A DNA stretch of 64,000 nucleotides, from contig NZ_JAUALB010000001.1 in the NCBI RefSeq assembly GCF_030345795.1, forward strand, positions 2,720,001 through 2,784,000, given 5' to 3'. The first letter of the stretch is position 1, and each line of letters opens with the position of its first letter. Below, piece by piece: positions 31,361-42,728 of this stretch. The DNA comes from Micromonospora sp. WMMA1363 (lineage in GTDB: Bacteria; Actinomycetota; Actinomycetes; Mycobacteriales; Micromonosporaceae). Made by a program: the position numbers and the translations under genes. The notes below the pieces were generated by a model. The model ran no database searches. It was given only the letters and a program-made list of their open reading frames with translations, and had not been told where the DNA came from.

Positions 31361-32425
31361 TCACTGGCGCCGCGACGCGGTGGTGTGGTGCTGGAGGTAT
31401 TGACGTTGGTCGGTGAGGTATCCGTCGGCGAACAGGGTCCGCGGAGCGACGAGGGCGGTCAGGGTGGCCCGTAGGGCGGAGCGGGCTATGCGGTGCCGGA
31501 CCATTCGGTGGTCGGCGTCGGGAAAGTGTTTGACGTGCAGGGTCGCGGCCGGCAGCAACTGCCGGTAGACGGTTTCGGTTTCGGTGACGTCGACGTGGTT
31601 GTCGTGGCCGGCGAGCAGCAGCAGGACCGGTGTCCCGCGCATGGCTCGCAGGTCGTCGGTGGCGTCTGCGGTGTGGTTGCGGGTGATGAAGGTCCACCGG
31701 TCGGCGGTCATGGTGTCGTCGGGATGGTCGATGGTGGTCCGGTACTCCTCGACGGTGGCACCGCGGCGCAGCAGGGTGAGGGTCCGTTCCCGGCGGCGCA
31801 ACGCCCGGTCGACCTCGGCCGCGGCGGCGCCCTCGGCCCGGAGTTGGGCGAGTAGGTGGTAGCGCCCCTGTCGGAGCCAGTTGATCGCCGGAGAGACGGC
31901 GATGACGAATTGGAGGTCGGGAGTCTCGGCGGCGACCCGTGGCAGCACCCATCCGGCCTGACTGGCGCCCCACAGCCCGATCCGGTGCCGGTCGATGGAC
32001 GGGTGCTGGCGCCCCCAGGCCAGCGCGGCGGCGACCTCCTGAGCCCGGTCGGCCATGGTCTGGTCCAGCCAGTTGCCCGCTGATCCGGCGACGCCTGGCT
32101 TGTTCCAGGACAGCGACGCGTAGCCGGCGTGGGCGAAGGACTCCCACAGGGGGCGGTAGAACGTGTCCGCGGTCGCGTCGACCGGCCCGTCGCCGTGAAC
32201 GAACACGACAAGTCCGAAGGGGCCGTCGCCGGTTGATGGCGTGGCGAGCACGCCGTCCAGGCTGAGACCGTCGTGCTGGATCTCGACGCGTTGTTCGCGG
32301 ATGTCGTAGCGGTGCGCGAGCACGACGACACCGCCCAGCAAGACCAGTGCGAGCAGCGCGGGCGTCAGAACCCAGAGCAGCCGGCGGCGGCGTTGCCGCC
32401 GTGGCGTGATGGCCGGCGTTTCCAC
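31361..32425 (-). CDS. Membrane-anchored alpha/beta hydrolase
   Basis: This 354-residue protein has one N-terminal membrane segment (about 16-37, LLWVLTPALLALVLLGGVVVL) after a run of arginines, then an alpha/beta hydrolase domain. The oxyanion motif VFVHGDGP, the nucleophile elbow LWGASQAGW (Ser), the acid in AGHDNHVD and the His in DADHRM are visible. It resembles bacterial dienelactone hydrolase-like or peptidase S9-like esterases. GTG 32425 follows TTGAGG at 6 nt; upstream ATGs lie beyond the operator. It is divergent from the GNAT-PaaX pair. The substrate is unknown. Confidence 0.85.
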   Translation of the reverse strand: METPAITPRRQRRRRLLWVLTPALLALVLLGGVVVLAHRYDIREQRVEIQHDGLSLDGVLATPSTGDGPFGLVVFVHGDGPVDATADTFYRPLWESFAHAGYASLSWNKPGVAGSAGNWLDQTMADRAQEVAAALAWGRQHPSIDRHRIGLWGASQAGWVLPRVAAETPDLQFVIAVSPAINWLRQGRYHLLAQLRAEGAAAAEVDRALRRRERTLTLLRRGATVEEYRTTIDHPDDTMTADRWTFITRNHTADATDDLRAMRGTPVLLLLAGHDNHVDVTETETVYRQLLPAATLHVKHFPDADHRMVRHRIARSALRATLTALVAPRTLFADGYLTDQRQYLQHHTTASRRQ

Positions 32426-32450
32426 CGCGAACCTCAATCTCTCGGCTACA

Positions 32451-32477
32451 GTACGATCGTTCCAAGTGCGAACGTAC
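32451..32477. promoter_or_regulatory. Dyad operator between hydrolase and GNAT-PaaX genes
   Basis: GTACGATCG and CGAACGTAC form a 9-bp inverted repeat with one mismatch and a 9-nt spacer, in the short divergent promoter region. The PaaX-type regulator encoded nearby is the likely binder. Confidence 0.55.
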
Positions 32478-32518
32478 AACATGGGTGCGATACGCACGTA
32501 CACCAGGTGGAGAAGTGT

Positions 32519-33148
32519 GTGAACGCGACGGATGAGCGAACCGGTGGCGGACCGGATATTCGCAGAGGCGTGCCGGCTGGGGCGGAGGCGCGGGTGGCGC
32601 AGCTGTACTGGGAGGCGTTCGGCCGCAAGCTGGGACCGGCGCTGGGCCCGCCCGAACGGGGGCGGGACTTCCTCGCCGCGCACCTGCACCGCGACCGCGC
32701 CGTGGTGGCGCTCGACGCCGGTCGGGTGGTCGGAGTCGCCGGATACCACCTGGCCGGGCGCGCCTTGACCGCCGGCGATGCCAGCGATGTGCTCACCGCC
32801 TACGGCATACTGCGGGGCCTGCCCCGGTTGGTCCTGCTCGCCCTGCTCGACCGCCGGCCCGCCGACGGTCAACTGCTGATGGACGGCATCGCCGTCGACC
32901 CCGACTGGCGCGGACGGGGCCTTGGCAGTCGCCTCCTGCACGAGGTGGCCGCCGTAGCGGTAGCCCACAGCTGTCGGGAGGTCCGGCTCGACGTCGTTGA
33001 CACCAACCCCGGCGCCCGTCGGCTCTACGAGCGGCACGGCTTCGTGCCGGTCCGCACCGCCGGCACGCCGTACCTGCGGCAGCTGATGGGCTTCGGCGCG
33101 GTCGTCACCATGCATCGCAGCGTGGCCGTGCCCACGCAGCCGCGGTGA
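32519..33148 (+). CDS. GNAT-family N-acetyltransferase
   Basis: This 209-residue protein has the GNAT acetyl-CoA motif (IAVDPDWRGRGLGSRLL, about 122-138, fitting R/QxxGxG/A). The C-terminal strand-helix pattern (LDVVDTNPGARRLYERHGFVPV) is typical of the family. GTG 32519 follows GGAG at 6 nt. It acetylates an amine whose identity is not evident. The stop overlaps the start of the PaaX-type gene, so the two are co-translated and probably co-regulated with the divergent hydrolase. Confidence 0.9.
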   Translation: MNATDERTGGGPDIRRGVPAGAEARVAQLYWEAFGRKLGPALGPPERGRDFLAAHLHRDRAVVALDAGRVVGVAGYHLAGRALTAGDASDVLTAYGILRGLPRLVLLALLDRRPADGQLLMDGIAVDPDWRGRGLGSRLLHEVAAVAVAHSCREVRLDVVDTNPGARRLYERHGFVPVRTAGTPYLRQLMGFGAVVTMHRSVAVPTQPR

Positions 33149-34077
33149 CCCGGCCAGGGCGGCCTTGGGCCGAGGCGTCGCACGTCAGCACCCGTTTGCT
33201 GGTGCACGCCATGGTCCGCGAGGACGCGACGGTCGACACCGGCGACCTGTACGCCGTAGCCAACTGCCTGGGTATGACCGACCAGCAGGTGCGGTTGTGC
33301 ATCAAGCGGCTCGTCGCCGAGGGGCGCTTCACCCACCAGGGCCGGGGACGCAAGGCGCTGCTGTGGGCCACCCCTGAGGCGATCGATGACGCCGCGCGCG
33401 ACCTTGGATACGTCTGGTACGCCTACGAACAGGACCAGGGACGCGCACCGTGGGACGGGCGCTGGCAGCTGATCGCGTTCGCCGTTCCCGAAGCAGCCCG
33501 GGACGCCCGGGACGCGCTGCGTGAGGAGATCGTCCGGCTGGGCGGCGCCGCCGTCCAGAACGGACTGTACGTCGCCGCCAACCCGATCGCGGCCCCGGTC
33601 GAGCAGCAGGCCCGACGCCTCGGCGTTCTTGCCTGCGTCACGTTCCTCACAAGCACCGACCTGAGCGTAGGAGGCCGAGCGGAACCCGCGGACCTCGCCG
33701 CCGCACTCTGGCCGGTGCCGCAGATCGCCGCCCGCTACACCCGGCTCGCCGACCTCGCTGAGCGCCACCTGATCCGGCTCGACCAGAACGGTCGCCTCGA
33801 CGCCACCGACCGCGCCGCGATGGCGATCCAACTGGCGGCCGCCTTCACCGACGCCATGGACCCAGACCCCCTGCTCCCACCCGAGCTACTTCCCCGGCCG
33901 TGGGATGGCGCCCGCGCCCGTGCCCTGTTCGCCCGCTGCTGGATCCGGCTGCAAGACGCGGGCCAGGACGGAACGCCGCCACCTCGACTGTTCCGCCGCT
34001 ACTCCGAGATCCTGCGCGAATCGGCCACCTCATCCGCTCCGCCGGCAAGACCGCCCGCCCCGTCCGAGCCTCGGTAG
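33145..34077 (+). CDS. PaaX-family transcriptional regulator
   Basis: This 310-residue protein has an N-terminal winged HTH (about 10-75) and the PaaX core (about 90-180) with the mark WDGRWQLIAFAVPEAARDARDALREEI followed by GLYVAANPIAAP (spans given as key segments). PaaX-type proteins repress catabolic genes until an acyl-CoA binds. The last 27 codons overlap the oppositely coded Mo-cofactor gene (33999-34077). It probably controls the dyad site at 32451 and thus its own operon and the hydrolase. The ligand is unknown; a phenylacetate link is not supported by neighbours. Confidence 0.88.
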   Translation: MTRPGRPWAEASHVSTRLLVHAMVREDATVDTGDLYAVANCLGMTDQQVRLCIKRLVAEGRFTHQGRGRKALLWATPEAIDDAARDLGYVWYAYEQDQGRAPWDGRWQLIAFAVPEAARDARDALREEIVRLGGAAVQNGLYVAANPIAAPVEQQARRLGVLACVTFLTSTDLSVGGRAEPADLAAALWPVPQIAARYTRLADLAERHLIRLDQNGRLDATDRAAMAIQLAAAFTDAMDPDPLLPPELLPRPWDGARARALFARCWIRLQDAGQDGTPPPRLFRRYSEILRESATSSAPPARPPAPSEPR

Positions 34078-34715
34078 GGACGCCGCGACGCGGGCAACAC
34101 CCGCCGCCACACCCAGCGCCACACCGGCCCTGGAAGGACGCGGCTGCGCTCCTCCCGGTCCACCCGCCCGCGCGGGTGCTCCCTCCAGCCCGCCGACCCT
34201 TCGGCGTACCGGACGTGGAACTCCACGACCGCAAGGTGTTTCACGCTCTTGTACCCGTACTGACCGGGTGCCACCACCCGCACCGGCGCGCCGTGATCCC
34301 CGGTCAGCGCCCGCCCGTCGAGTCGATCGGCCAGCAGCACATCCTCGGCGCGGGCATCCTCGACGGCCAGGCAAGCCTGAAAGCCGTCCAACCCCGTCAA
34401 CAGAAGCCAATCGGCCTGCGGACTCGCCCCACAAGCGGCCTGCAGGCGGTCAAGGACCAGCGAGAAGGGCACCCCCTCCCAGCACAGGCCGACCGCGCTC
34501 CACGTCGTCACACAATGCAGGTCAGCCCGACGAAGCGTACGCGGCAGACCCGTCGTCAACTCGGCCAACGCGACCTGCCGGGGCTGTGCCACTTCCCCGG
34601 TGACCATCAGCACCGGCTCGCGCGGCGCCACCACCCGCCGACGCGCGAACGCCGGCAACCCGAAACGCTCCAGGGCGGCCGGCCGCTGACCAGGAGCTGC
34701 CGCATCGTCGGTCAT
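33999..34715 (-). CDS. Molybdopterin-dependent oxidoreductase (sulfite oxidase fold)
   Basis: This 238-residue protein has the oxidoreductase molybdopterin-binding domain. Cys68 in DLHCVTTWS is the expected molybdenum ligand, and GDHGAPVRVVAPGQYGYKSVKHL matches the family's cofactor-binding tail segment (key residues GxPVRxxxPxxYGxKxxK). It lacks the dimerisation domain of sulfite oxidase and resembles the short YedY-like or plant-type members. No Tat signal is seen. The C-terminus is Arg-rich and overlaps the PaaX gene end to end. Confidence 0.8.
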   Translation of the reverse strand: MTDDAAAPGQRPAALERFGLPAFARRRVVAPREPVLMVTGEVAQPRQVALAELTTGLPRTLRRADLHCVTTWSAVGLCWEGVPFSLVLDRLQAACGASPQADWLLLTGLDGFQACLAVEDARAEDVLLADRLDGRALTGDHGAPVRVVAPGQYGYKSVKHLAVVEFHVRYAEGSAGWREHPRGRVDREERSRVLPGPVWRWVWRRVLPASRRPYRGSDGAGGLAGGADEVADSRRISE

Positions 34716-35190
34716 CCAGAGAATCTATCGGTCGGTCGAGCCGCCGGAACGCGCCGGGCCGGTCATGGCGGCGTACGTCAAAGGGACTCCTCGGGGCACG
34801 GCGTTCCGTCCTACGGCGGTCCATTCTGGTGAGCCCGATCAACGCTGACTCAAGCCGCACCGGACGCCCGTCGGCGCCGAGGGCGCTGGAAACAGCGACG
34901 GCACCAGCTGGTCCATGAAGTCCGGTACCGCCATGCCAACCGGCGCCGCGCCCACCACCGGCCGAAGTGGGCAGTTGTCGACCCGCCCCGTCGGACGGGG
35001 ATGACCCGCGCCCGGTCAGGTACCTACCCGATGACAAGGTGGGGGCCGACGGGTCGCTACAGCCACGCCTGGGCGGACGGGTGGATCACCGGCCGCCCGA
35101 CGTTCAGGGAGTGTTGCGGACGTTCCCGCCGGCGGCGCCGGAGACGTCCCGGGAGTGGGTTTCCGAGGGCCGGCCGGCCTGCGGGGACAC
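34716..35190. other. Gene-free stretch
   Basis: I see no supported gene in these 475 bp. Several frames are open because of high GC, but none has a plausible start, motif or protein-like composition. The left end must hold the promoter of the Mo-cofactor oxidoreductase. Confidence 0.5.
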
Positions 35191-35730
35191 CTAGTTGAAG
35201 ACCCAGTTCCAGACCGAGACGACCCACTCCGTCTGCTGGAGCCACGCGACCCCGAGGCCGGCCAGGAAGACCGCCGTCACCAGGTGCGCACCGCGCGCGC
35301 TGCGCCGCACCCGGCCCAAGCGCTGCTCCAGCACCACCCGGCCGACGAGCCGGGCGAGGGCGAAGAGTCCCGCCGCGACGAGCAGGCTCAGTACGAAGAT
35401 CACCAGTGGCGCGGCGAGATGACCACCACCGGAGATCGCCCAGATCCCCCAGCAGATGAACGCGAAGAGTGCGCCGGCTGCGCTCCACTCCCCGCCGCGA
35501 CGCAGCTGGGCGACATGCCAGCTCATCGGACGGCGTGGCGTCATCTCGCCGGGCCAGCTCGCTCCGATCGGCTCCTCGAGCGTCGGAAACGGCTCGGTAC
35601 GCGGCATTCCGGGCCGTCCGACCGAGGCCACCCCGCGCCGGTAGGCGTCTCGCTGCTGCGGCACACCGGCCCCCGGCTGCGGCGACACCTCGACGGTCCG
35701 CTCCGCCCACGGTTGCGTCTGGTCGGCCAT
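35191..35730 (-). CDS. Membrane protein of unknown function
   Basis: This 179-residue protein has a Pro-rich cytoplasmic N-terminus (about 1-75) and three hydrophobic segments (about 84-102, 106-126 and 148-165, GALFAFICWGIWAISGGG, APLVIFVLSLLVAAGLFALA, LVTAVFLAGLGVAWL). It ends in WNWVFN. I do not recognise the family. It is divergent from the Eis-like gene by 108 bp. The first 70 residues may be a regulatory tail. Confidence 0.75.
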   Translation of the reverse strand: MADQTQPWAERTVEVSPQPGAGVPQQRDAYRRGVASVGRPGMPRTEPFPTLEEPIGASWPGEMTPRRPMSWHVAQLRRGGEWSAAGALFAFICWGIWAISGGGHLAAPLVIFVLSLLVAAGLFALARLVGRVVLEQRLGRVRRSARGAHLVTAVFLAGLGVAWLQQTEWVVSVWNWVFN

Positions 35731-35838
35731 ATCGTCCCTCCCCTGGACCCGACGGGCCCAGCCGGCCCCGTCTGACTATCGAGGGTATCCAGCGCGCAAA
35801 TCGGTCGCCCGGAGCACACCGTTCGGTTAGACAGAGCC

Positions 35839-37071
35839 ATGACACATCCCCCACTGCACTTCACCGCCGCTCGCGTCGAGGACTTCGACGAGCTGGGCGT
35901 GCTGCTCAGCGGGCTCTTCCACGACGGCTTCGACGCCGACTCGTGGGCGGTCGAGAAGAATCTCCTGGAACCGGAGCGCACCCTGCTCGTCCGGGCCGGC
36001 ACCGAGCTCGTAGCGAGCGCCACCGCGTACACGCGCGAGCTGACCGTGCCGGGTGCCCGCCTGCCCGCCGCGCACGTCAGCATGGTGGGGGTCGCGCCGA
36101 CCCACCGCCGTCGGGGGCTGCTCACCGACATGATGCGACGGCAGCTGCGCGAGGTGCGCGACGCCGGCCGGGAGCCGGTCGCGGTGCTCTGGGCCAGCGA
36201 GGCGCGGATCTATCCGCGCTTCGGCTACGGCATGGCAGCCCAGCGGCTCTTCGCCGAGAGCGAGACCACCGAGCTACGCCTGCCGCCCCCGACGCCCGCC
36301 GAGGGCCGGCTCCGCCTGGCCCGCCCGGCCGACTGCCGCACCGAGCTGGCCCAGGTGTACGAAGGGGTGCGGCAGGACCGGCCTGGCTGGTCCAGCCGGA
36401 GCGAGGTGTGGTGGGGGTACGTTTTGGCCGACCCACCCGCGCAGCGCGGCGGCGCCACCGAGCGCCGGGTGGTCCTGCACGAAGGACCCGACGGGGTGGA
36501 CGGGTACGCGCTCTTCCGGACCAGGAGCGACTGGGACGCCGCCGGTCCGAAGGCGGTAACCACCGTCGACGAGGTGGTGACCGACAACCCGGCCGCCTAC
36601 CTCGCGATGTGGCGGATGCTACTTTCCCTCGATCTGACCCGGCGGCTCACGTTCCGGACGGCGGCGCCGGACGAGCCGCTGCTGCTGCTGGTCAACGAAC
36701 CGCGCCGGCTCGGCGCGAGGCTGGTCGACGGGCTCTGGCTGCGGGTGGTCGACCTGCCCGCCGCGCTCGCGGCCCGACGGTACGCGACCCCGCTCGACGT
36801 GGTGCTGGAGGTCACTGACGACCTGTTGCCGGAGAACACCGGCCGGTGGCGCCTCACCGGCGGCCCCGACGGGGCCACGTGCGTCCCCAGCGACGAACCG
36901 GCCGGGCTTGGCTGCGACGTCCGCTGCCTCGGGGAACTCTACCTGGGTGGGGTCACGGTGGGTGCGCTCGCCGCGGCGGGTAGGGTCCGCGAGCTGCGGC
37001 CCGGCGTGCTGGCGAGCACCGGGCCAGCCTTCGGCTGGCACCGTGCCCCCACCGGCATGGAGGTGTTCTGA
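35839..37071 (+). CDS. Eis-like GNAT acetyltransferase
   Basis: This 410-residue protein has the Eis layout. An N-terminal GNAT domain carries VSMVGVAPTHRRRGLLTDMM (acetyl-CoA site) and YPRFGYGMA. A second GNAT-like domain follows, then a C-terminal SCP2-like domain (about 300-405). It ends in Phe, and the C-terminal carboxylate acts in catalysis in known Eis proteins. Eis enzymes acetylate several amines of aminoglycosides and lysines on proteins. Resistance is possible but cannot be claimed from sequence. It stands as a single gene. Confidence 0.9.
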   Translation: MTHPPLHFTAARVEDFDELGVLLSGLFHDGFDADSWAVEKNLLEPERTLLVRAGTELVASATAYTRELTVPGARLPAAHVSMVGVAPTHRRRGLLTDMMRRQLREVRDAGREPVAVLWASEARIYPRFGYGMAAQRLFAESETTELRLPPPTPAEGRLRLARPADCRTELAQVYEGVRQDRPGWSSRSEVWWGYVLADPPAQRGGATERRVVLHEGPDGVDGYALFRTRSDWDAAGPKAVTTVDEVVTDNPAAYLAMWRMLLSLDLTRRLTFRTAAPDEPLLLLVNEPRRLGARLVDGLWLRVVDLPAALAARRYATPLDVVLEVTDDLLPENTGRWRLTGGPDGATCVPSDEPAGLGCDVRCLGELYLGGVTVGALAAAGRVRELRPGVLASTGPAFGWHRAPTGMEVF

Positions 37072-37097
37072 GGCGTGGCGAGCGGTATGGTCGGCTG

Positions 37098-37409
37098 ATG
37101 GGCGAGGCGGAACGACGGCGACGCCGGTACCGGCACCACACCGACGGTGCCGCCGATGGGCCGGGCGCGACGACGGCCGGGGCGCACGACGGCGACGGCC
37201 CGCCGCGCAGTCGCCGGGGCGGCCCGGAGGAGGGTGAACGCGGCCTACGGGGGCTGGTCGGCTCGGGCTCCTCGCAGGTGAGCGTGACCGCTGCGATGCG
37301 TGCGCGGGACGCGGCCCGCCCGACGGAGCAGGACCTGGCGGAGGCGGAGAGCCAGGTGGTGCTGGTCCGCCGCAACTGGACCCCACGCGAGGACCTCCCC
37401 CACCGCTAG
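37098..37409 (+). CDS. Small charged protein of unknown function
   Basis: This 103-residue protein has an Arg/His/Gly-rich disordered first half and a more ordered C-terminal part (about 60-100, VSVTAAMRARDAARPTEQDLAEAESQVVLVRRNW). It starts 26 bp after the Eis-like gene and is probably co-transcribed. I do not recognise it. The ordered tail appears protein-like, which supports coding. Confidence 0.6.
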   Translation: MGEAERRRRRYRHHTDGAADGPGATTAGAHDGDGPPRSRRGGPEEGERGLRGLVGSGSSQVSVTAAMRARDAARPTEQDLAEAESQVVLVRRNWTPREDLPHR

Positions 37410-37482
37410 CGTGACGCCCAGGACCGTTGCCGGCGTCGCGGCGGGCGTTCCGGTCAGCGCACCGGCTCTTCCACCAGTCATG

Positions 37483-37544
37483 GCGGTTGTGGTGCCCCGC
37501 CTGGCAGGTCCGGTTCACCCCGCCGGGCGGGGCACCACAACCGC
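37483..37544. terminator. Bidirectional terminator, 19-bp perfect stem
   Basis: GCGGTTGTGGTGCCCCGCC pairs perfectly with GGCGGGGCACCACAACCGC. It lies between convergent genes and ends 16 bp before the rpiB stop. Confidence 0.85.
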
Positions 37545-37560
37545 AGGACCATCCCGCGTG

Positions 37561-38028
37561 TCAGGCCAGGGGCGGAAGGATGCGGGTCTTCTCGTAGTCC
37601 GCGATCTGGTTGATCCGGCGGGTGTGGCGGTCGTTGTCGCTGAACGGCGTCGACAGGAACGCCTCAACGATCGCGGTGGCATCGTCCAGCGTGTGCTGCC
37701 GGGCACCGACCGCGACCACGTTGGCGTCGTTGTGTTGGCGGGCGAGCTGGGCGGTGTCGATGTTCCAGGCCAGCGCCGCCCGTACCCCGGCGATCTTGTT
37801 GGCGGCGATCTGCTCGCCGTTGCCGGAACCGCCGATGACGACGCCGAGACTGCCCGCGTCGGCCACCACCCGGTCACCCGCGCGGAGGCAGAACGCGGGA
37901 TAGTCGTCGTCCGGGTCGTAGGCGTGCGGGCCGACGTCGACCACGTCGTACCCCTGCTTGGCCAGGTGGTTGGCCAGGTGCGCCTTCAGCTCGAAGCCGG
38001 CGTGGTCGGATCCCAGGTAGACACGCAT
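37561..38028 (-). CDS. rpiB: Ribose-5-phosphate isomerase B
   Basis: This 155-residue protein has the RpiB/LacAB fold: MRVYLGSDHAGFELK at the start, the phosphate/active-site loop IGGSGNGEQIAANK (Glu72 in place of the E. coli Cys), and HNDANVVAVGARQH. Glu at that position is the actinobacterial type. It interconverts ribose 5-phosphate and ribulose 5-phosphate. ATG 38028 fits the family start; earlier in-frame codons are Pro/Arg shadow. It follows the DUF1015 gene by 71 bp on the same strand. Confidence 0.93.
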   Translation of the reverse strand: MRVYLGSDHAGFELKAHLANHLAKQGYDVVDVGPHAYDPDDDYPAFCLRAGDRVVADAGSLGVVIGGSGNGEQIAANKIAGVRAALAWNIDTAQLARQHNDANVVAVGARQHTLDDATAIVEAFLSTPFSDNDRHTRRINQIADYEKTRILPPLA

Positions 38029-38099
38029 ACCGCGCAGTCTGACAGGCCCGCCTCCGTGCCGGCGCGCGGGCGGCGGCACGGAGGCGGATTCGTCACAGC

Positions 38100-39299
38100 T
38101 CAGTGCTCCAACTCGGCGACGACCAGACCGGCACGCGCCTTCGGGGTGAACCAGGTGCTCTTGCGCGGCATCTTCTCCCGGGCGAGGTTCACCGCGACGA
38201 AGTCGTCGACGGTCACCGGGGCGATGAGGATCGCCAGCTCGGCACGGCCGGCGTCGACCTCGCCGGTCAACCAGCTCGCCGGGTAGTCCCCGCCGACGTA
38301 GGTGATCCGCTTGTCGCCCGGGTCCAGCCCCAGCGCATCCCGCAGCACCAGCCGCTCGACCAGGGCGTGGTCGAGGTTGTCCAAACGGTCGGTGCCGACG
38401 TGCGGCAGGCGAACGGCGTACCCCTGGGCGGGAAGCTTGACGTGGACGGCGCCGCCGGCCGCCGGGACCTCGACCGGGCCATCGATCGGCGCCACCTCCG
38501 CTCCGGCGGCACGCAGCCGGTCGAGCAGCTCGTCCGGGCTGGTGGTGAGTTCGCTGACCAGCCTGTTGTACGGCTGGATGGCCACCGACGCGGGGGTGGT
38601 GACCACGGCCAGGAAACGCGGCAGCCCGCCGGTCTGGGCGGCGAGGCTGCGGTGGTTGCCGTCGGCGACGACGAGTTCGCCACCGCCGGCCAGGGCGGTC
38701 AGCTCGTCCTGCCGCGGGCCGGGGCCGACCAGCCAGACGGCGTGGGTCCGGCCGGTCTGGTCGATGTCGGTCGCGGCGGGTGCCCCGGCCGAGTCGGTGG
38801 CTGCCGCGAGCGCGGCGTGCAGCTCATCGCCCCGCCCGGTCTGCAGCAGCAGCACGGGCGAGAGCAGGTGGCCCAGTGCGTCGGCCAGGGCCACCCGCTC
38901 GCGCACCTTGGCGATGAACACGTCCTCGTTGCGGATGACCAGCCCCGGCTCGTCGGCGCTCGTCGAGATCTGGTCGGTGTCGACCATGACGAAGAGCCCG
39001 TACCCGGTCTCTTCGCCCGGCGCGCTGATCCGGTAAAGGATCACCACCTGCTCGGCCGGGGTGTAGCTGCCGTCCTCCTTGGCCTCGGCGAGCCGGGCCA
39101 CCGCGTCGGGCAGCGCGTCGGGGAACGACTTCCCCAGGCTCTCGGGGGCCCGGTGCGGCATCTCGATGCCGAGGGCACTGTGCGGGTTCGCTTCGACGAT
39201 CGCGGTGATCTCCGCGTCGTCGGCGAACTCGTCGTAGTTCTGCGCGCCGGTGCCGCCGGTGGTGATCCAGGCCCGGGCGATCGGATGGACGACCGTCAT
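38100..39299 (-). CDS. DUF1015-family protein
   Basis: This 399-residue protein matches the DUF1015 family in length and in the motif VADGNHRSLAA (about residues 195-205, the DGxHR signature). It also shows YVGGDYPASWL and REKMPRKSTWFTPKARAG near the C-terminus. The last run is a recurrent family mark. The biochemical role is unsettled; a nucleotide- or serine-related kinase/hydrolase activity has been proposed. ATG 39299 (MTVVHPIARAW) is chosen over earlier starts. It is upstream of rpiB on the same strand. Confidence 0.85.
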   Translation of the reverse strand: MTVVHPIARAWITTGGTGAQNYDEFADDAEITAIVEANPHSALGIEMPHRAPESLGKSFPDALPDAVARLAEAKEDGSYTPAEQVVILYRISAPGEETGYGLFVMVDTDQISTSADEPGLVIRNEDVFIAKVRERVALADALGHLLSPVLLLQTGRGDELHAALAAATDSAGAPAATDIDQTGRTHAVWLVGPGPRQDELTALAGGGELVVADGNHRSLAAQTGGLPRFLAVVTTPASVAIQPYNRLVSELTTSPDELLDRLRAAGAEVAPIDGPVEVPAAGGAVHVKLPAQGYAVRLPHVGTDRLDNLDHALVERLVLRDALGLDPGDKRITYVGGDYPASWLTGEVDAGRAELAILIAPVTVDDFVAVNLAREKMPRKSTWFTPKARAGLVVAELEH

Positions 39300-39654
39300 G
39301 TGGCAGACGCTACCGGTGTCGGTCGCCGCCGGGTGAGCGACCCACTCCCCGCCCACCAGGTGAAGGACATTCGGGAAGCGGGCCGTCGAAGCGCCGCCTT
39401 GTTGAGGTGGTGGGACCAGGCGGTCGCCGCCCTGGCCCGCCCAAAAGGTGAACAAGGGCGACGAGCCTGGCGACCGAAGGGCGCTGGGCGACGTGCGGCC
39501 GCGGCGTCGCGGGTGGCGGCGTCGATGGGACGGCTCCGGCACCCACATGATGAACAAATCGTCCGTCATGGATTCGTAAGATCTGAATGCTTAGATTTGA
39601 CCTACCGTTACCCATGAACCCCAGCCACGGGCCCTTGCCGACAGAGGAGGCAGG
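39300..39654. other. Gene-free promoter stretch between DUF1015 and aquaporin genes
   Basis: These 355 bp separate divergent genes. The right end is unusually AT-rich for this DNA (about 39555-39605) and a GAGGAGG ribosome-binding site precedes the aquaporin ATG. No gene is supported. Confidence 0.5.
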
Positions 39655-40365
39655 ATGCGTAGATACGTCGCAGAGTTTATCGGCACGTTCTTTCTCGTGC
39701 TCACCATCGGCATAACCGTGAGCACCATGAATGCGTTGGCGCCATTGGCCATCGGCGGGATCCTCATGGTCATGATCTACGCCGGCGGCCACGTATCCGG
39801 TGCGCACTTCAATCCCGCCGTGACCCTGGCAGCGCTGATCCGCGGCCGGATCGATAGGACCACGGCAGCCGGGTACGTGGTCGTTCACATCATCGGCGGG
39901 CTGCTGGCCGCCGTGACCACCCGCCTGATCCTCACCGCGCCGAAGCCTGCAGCCCTGTCGTTCTCGGGCCGAGAGATCGGCACAGCATTCGCGGTCGAGG
40001 CGCTCTTCACCTTCGCGCTGGCGTACGTGGTGCTCAACGTTACCACCAGCCGGAGCCACCCCGACAACTCTTTCTATGGCCTGGCCATTGGGGGAACCGT
40101 CATGGTGGGCGCGTTCACGGTGGGTGGGATCTCCGGTGGAGCGTTCAACCCGGCGGTCGCCGTCGGTGCGGCGGCCATGGGCCTGTTCTCGTGGTCGGCC
40201 ATCTGGGTTCACCTGACCGCCGAGATAATCGGCGGAACGCTGGCGGCGATTGTCTTTCTATCGCTCAACAGGGACGACCGTGCCCCGGTCGAGCCGCCCC
40301 GGGACCTGGTTTCCGACTCCGTGCCGCGGCGCGCCGACTCCGCGACCACGGTCGCGCCGTCATAA
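39655..40365 (+). CDS. Aquaporin/MIP-family channel
   Basis: This 236-residue protein has six hydrophobic helices and both NPA boxes: HFNPAVT (NPA 53-55) and AFNPAVA (NPA 165-167). The second NPA is followed by Val168, not the Arg that usually lines the selectivity filter. That suggests permeability to something other than plain water. The C-terminal tail (about 212-236) is polar. It is followed by katG 99 bp downstream on the same strand, so a link with hydrogen peroxide is possible. The start follows GAGGAGG at 5 nt. Confidence 0.9.
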   Translation: MRRYVAEFIGTFFLVLTIGITVSTMNALAPLAIGGILMVMIYAGGHVSGAHFNPAVTLAALIRGRIDRTTAAGYVVVHIIGGLLAAVTTRLILTAPKPAALSFSGREIGTAFAVEALFTFALAYVVLNVTTSRSHPDNSFYGLAIGGTVMVGAFTVGGISGGAFNPAVAVGAAAMGLFSWSAIWVHLTAEIIGGTLAAIVFLSLNRDDRAPVEPPRDLVSDSVPRRADSATTVAPS

Positions 40366-40428
40366 CCACCCGACGCCGACCGTCTGCTGGTCTCGCCCTC
40401 GTTGTTCCCTGCTGTTGTTGCTTCCTGA

Positions 40429-42687
<2,259 letters not shown>

Positions 42688-42728
42688 CCAACCCCCGATG
42701 TTGACACCGCCCGTGCAGGACCACGGGG

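Noticed and set aside
34522..35037. Leftward frame in the 34716-35190 gap as a gene
   Set aside because: It is Gly/Arg/Ser-rich, overlaps the start of the Mo-cofactor gene in another frame and has no ribosome-binding site or motif.
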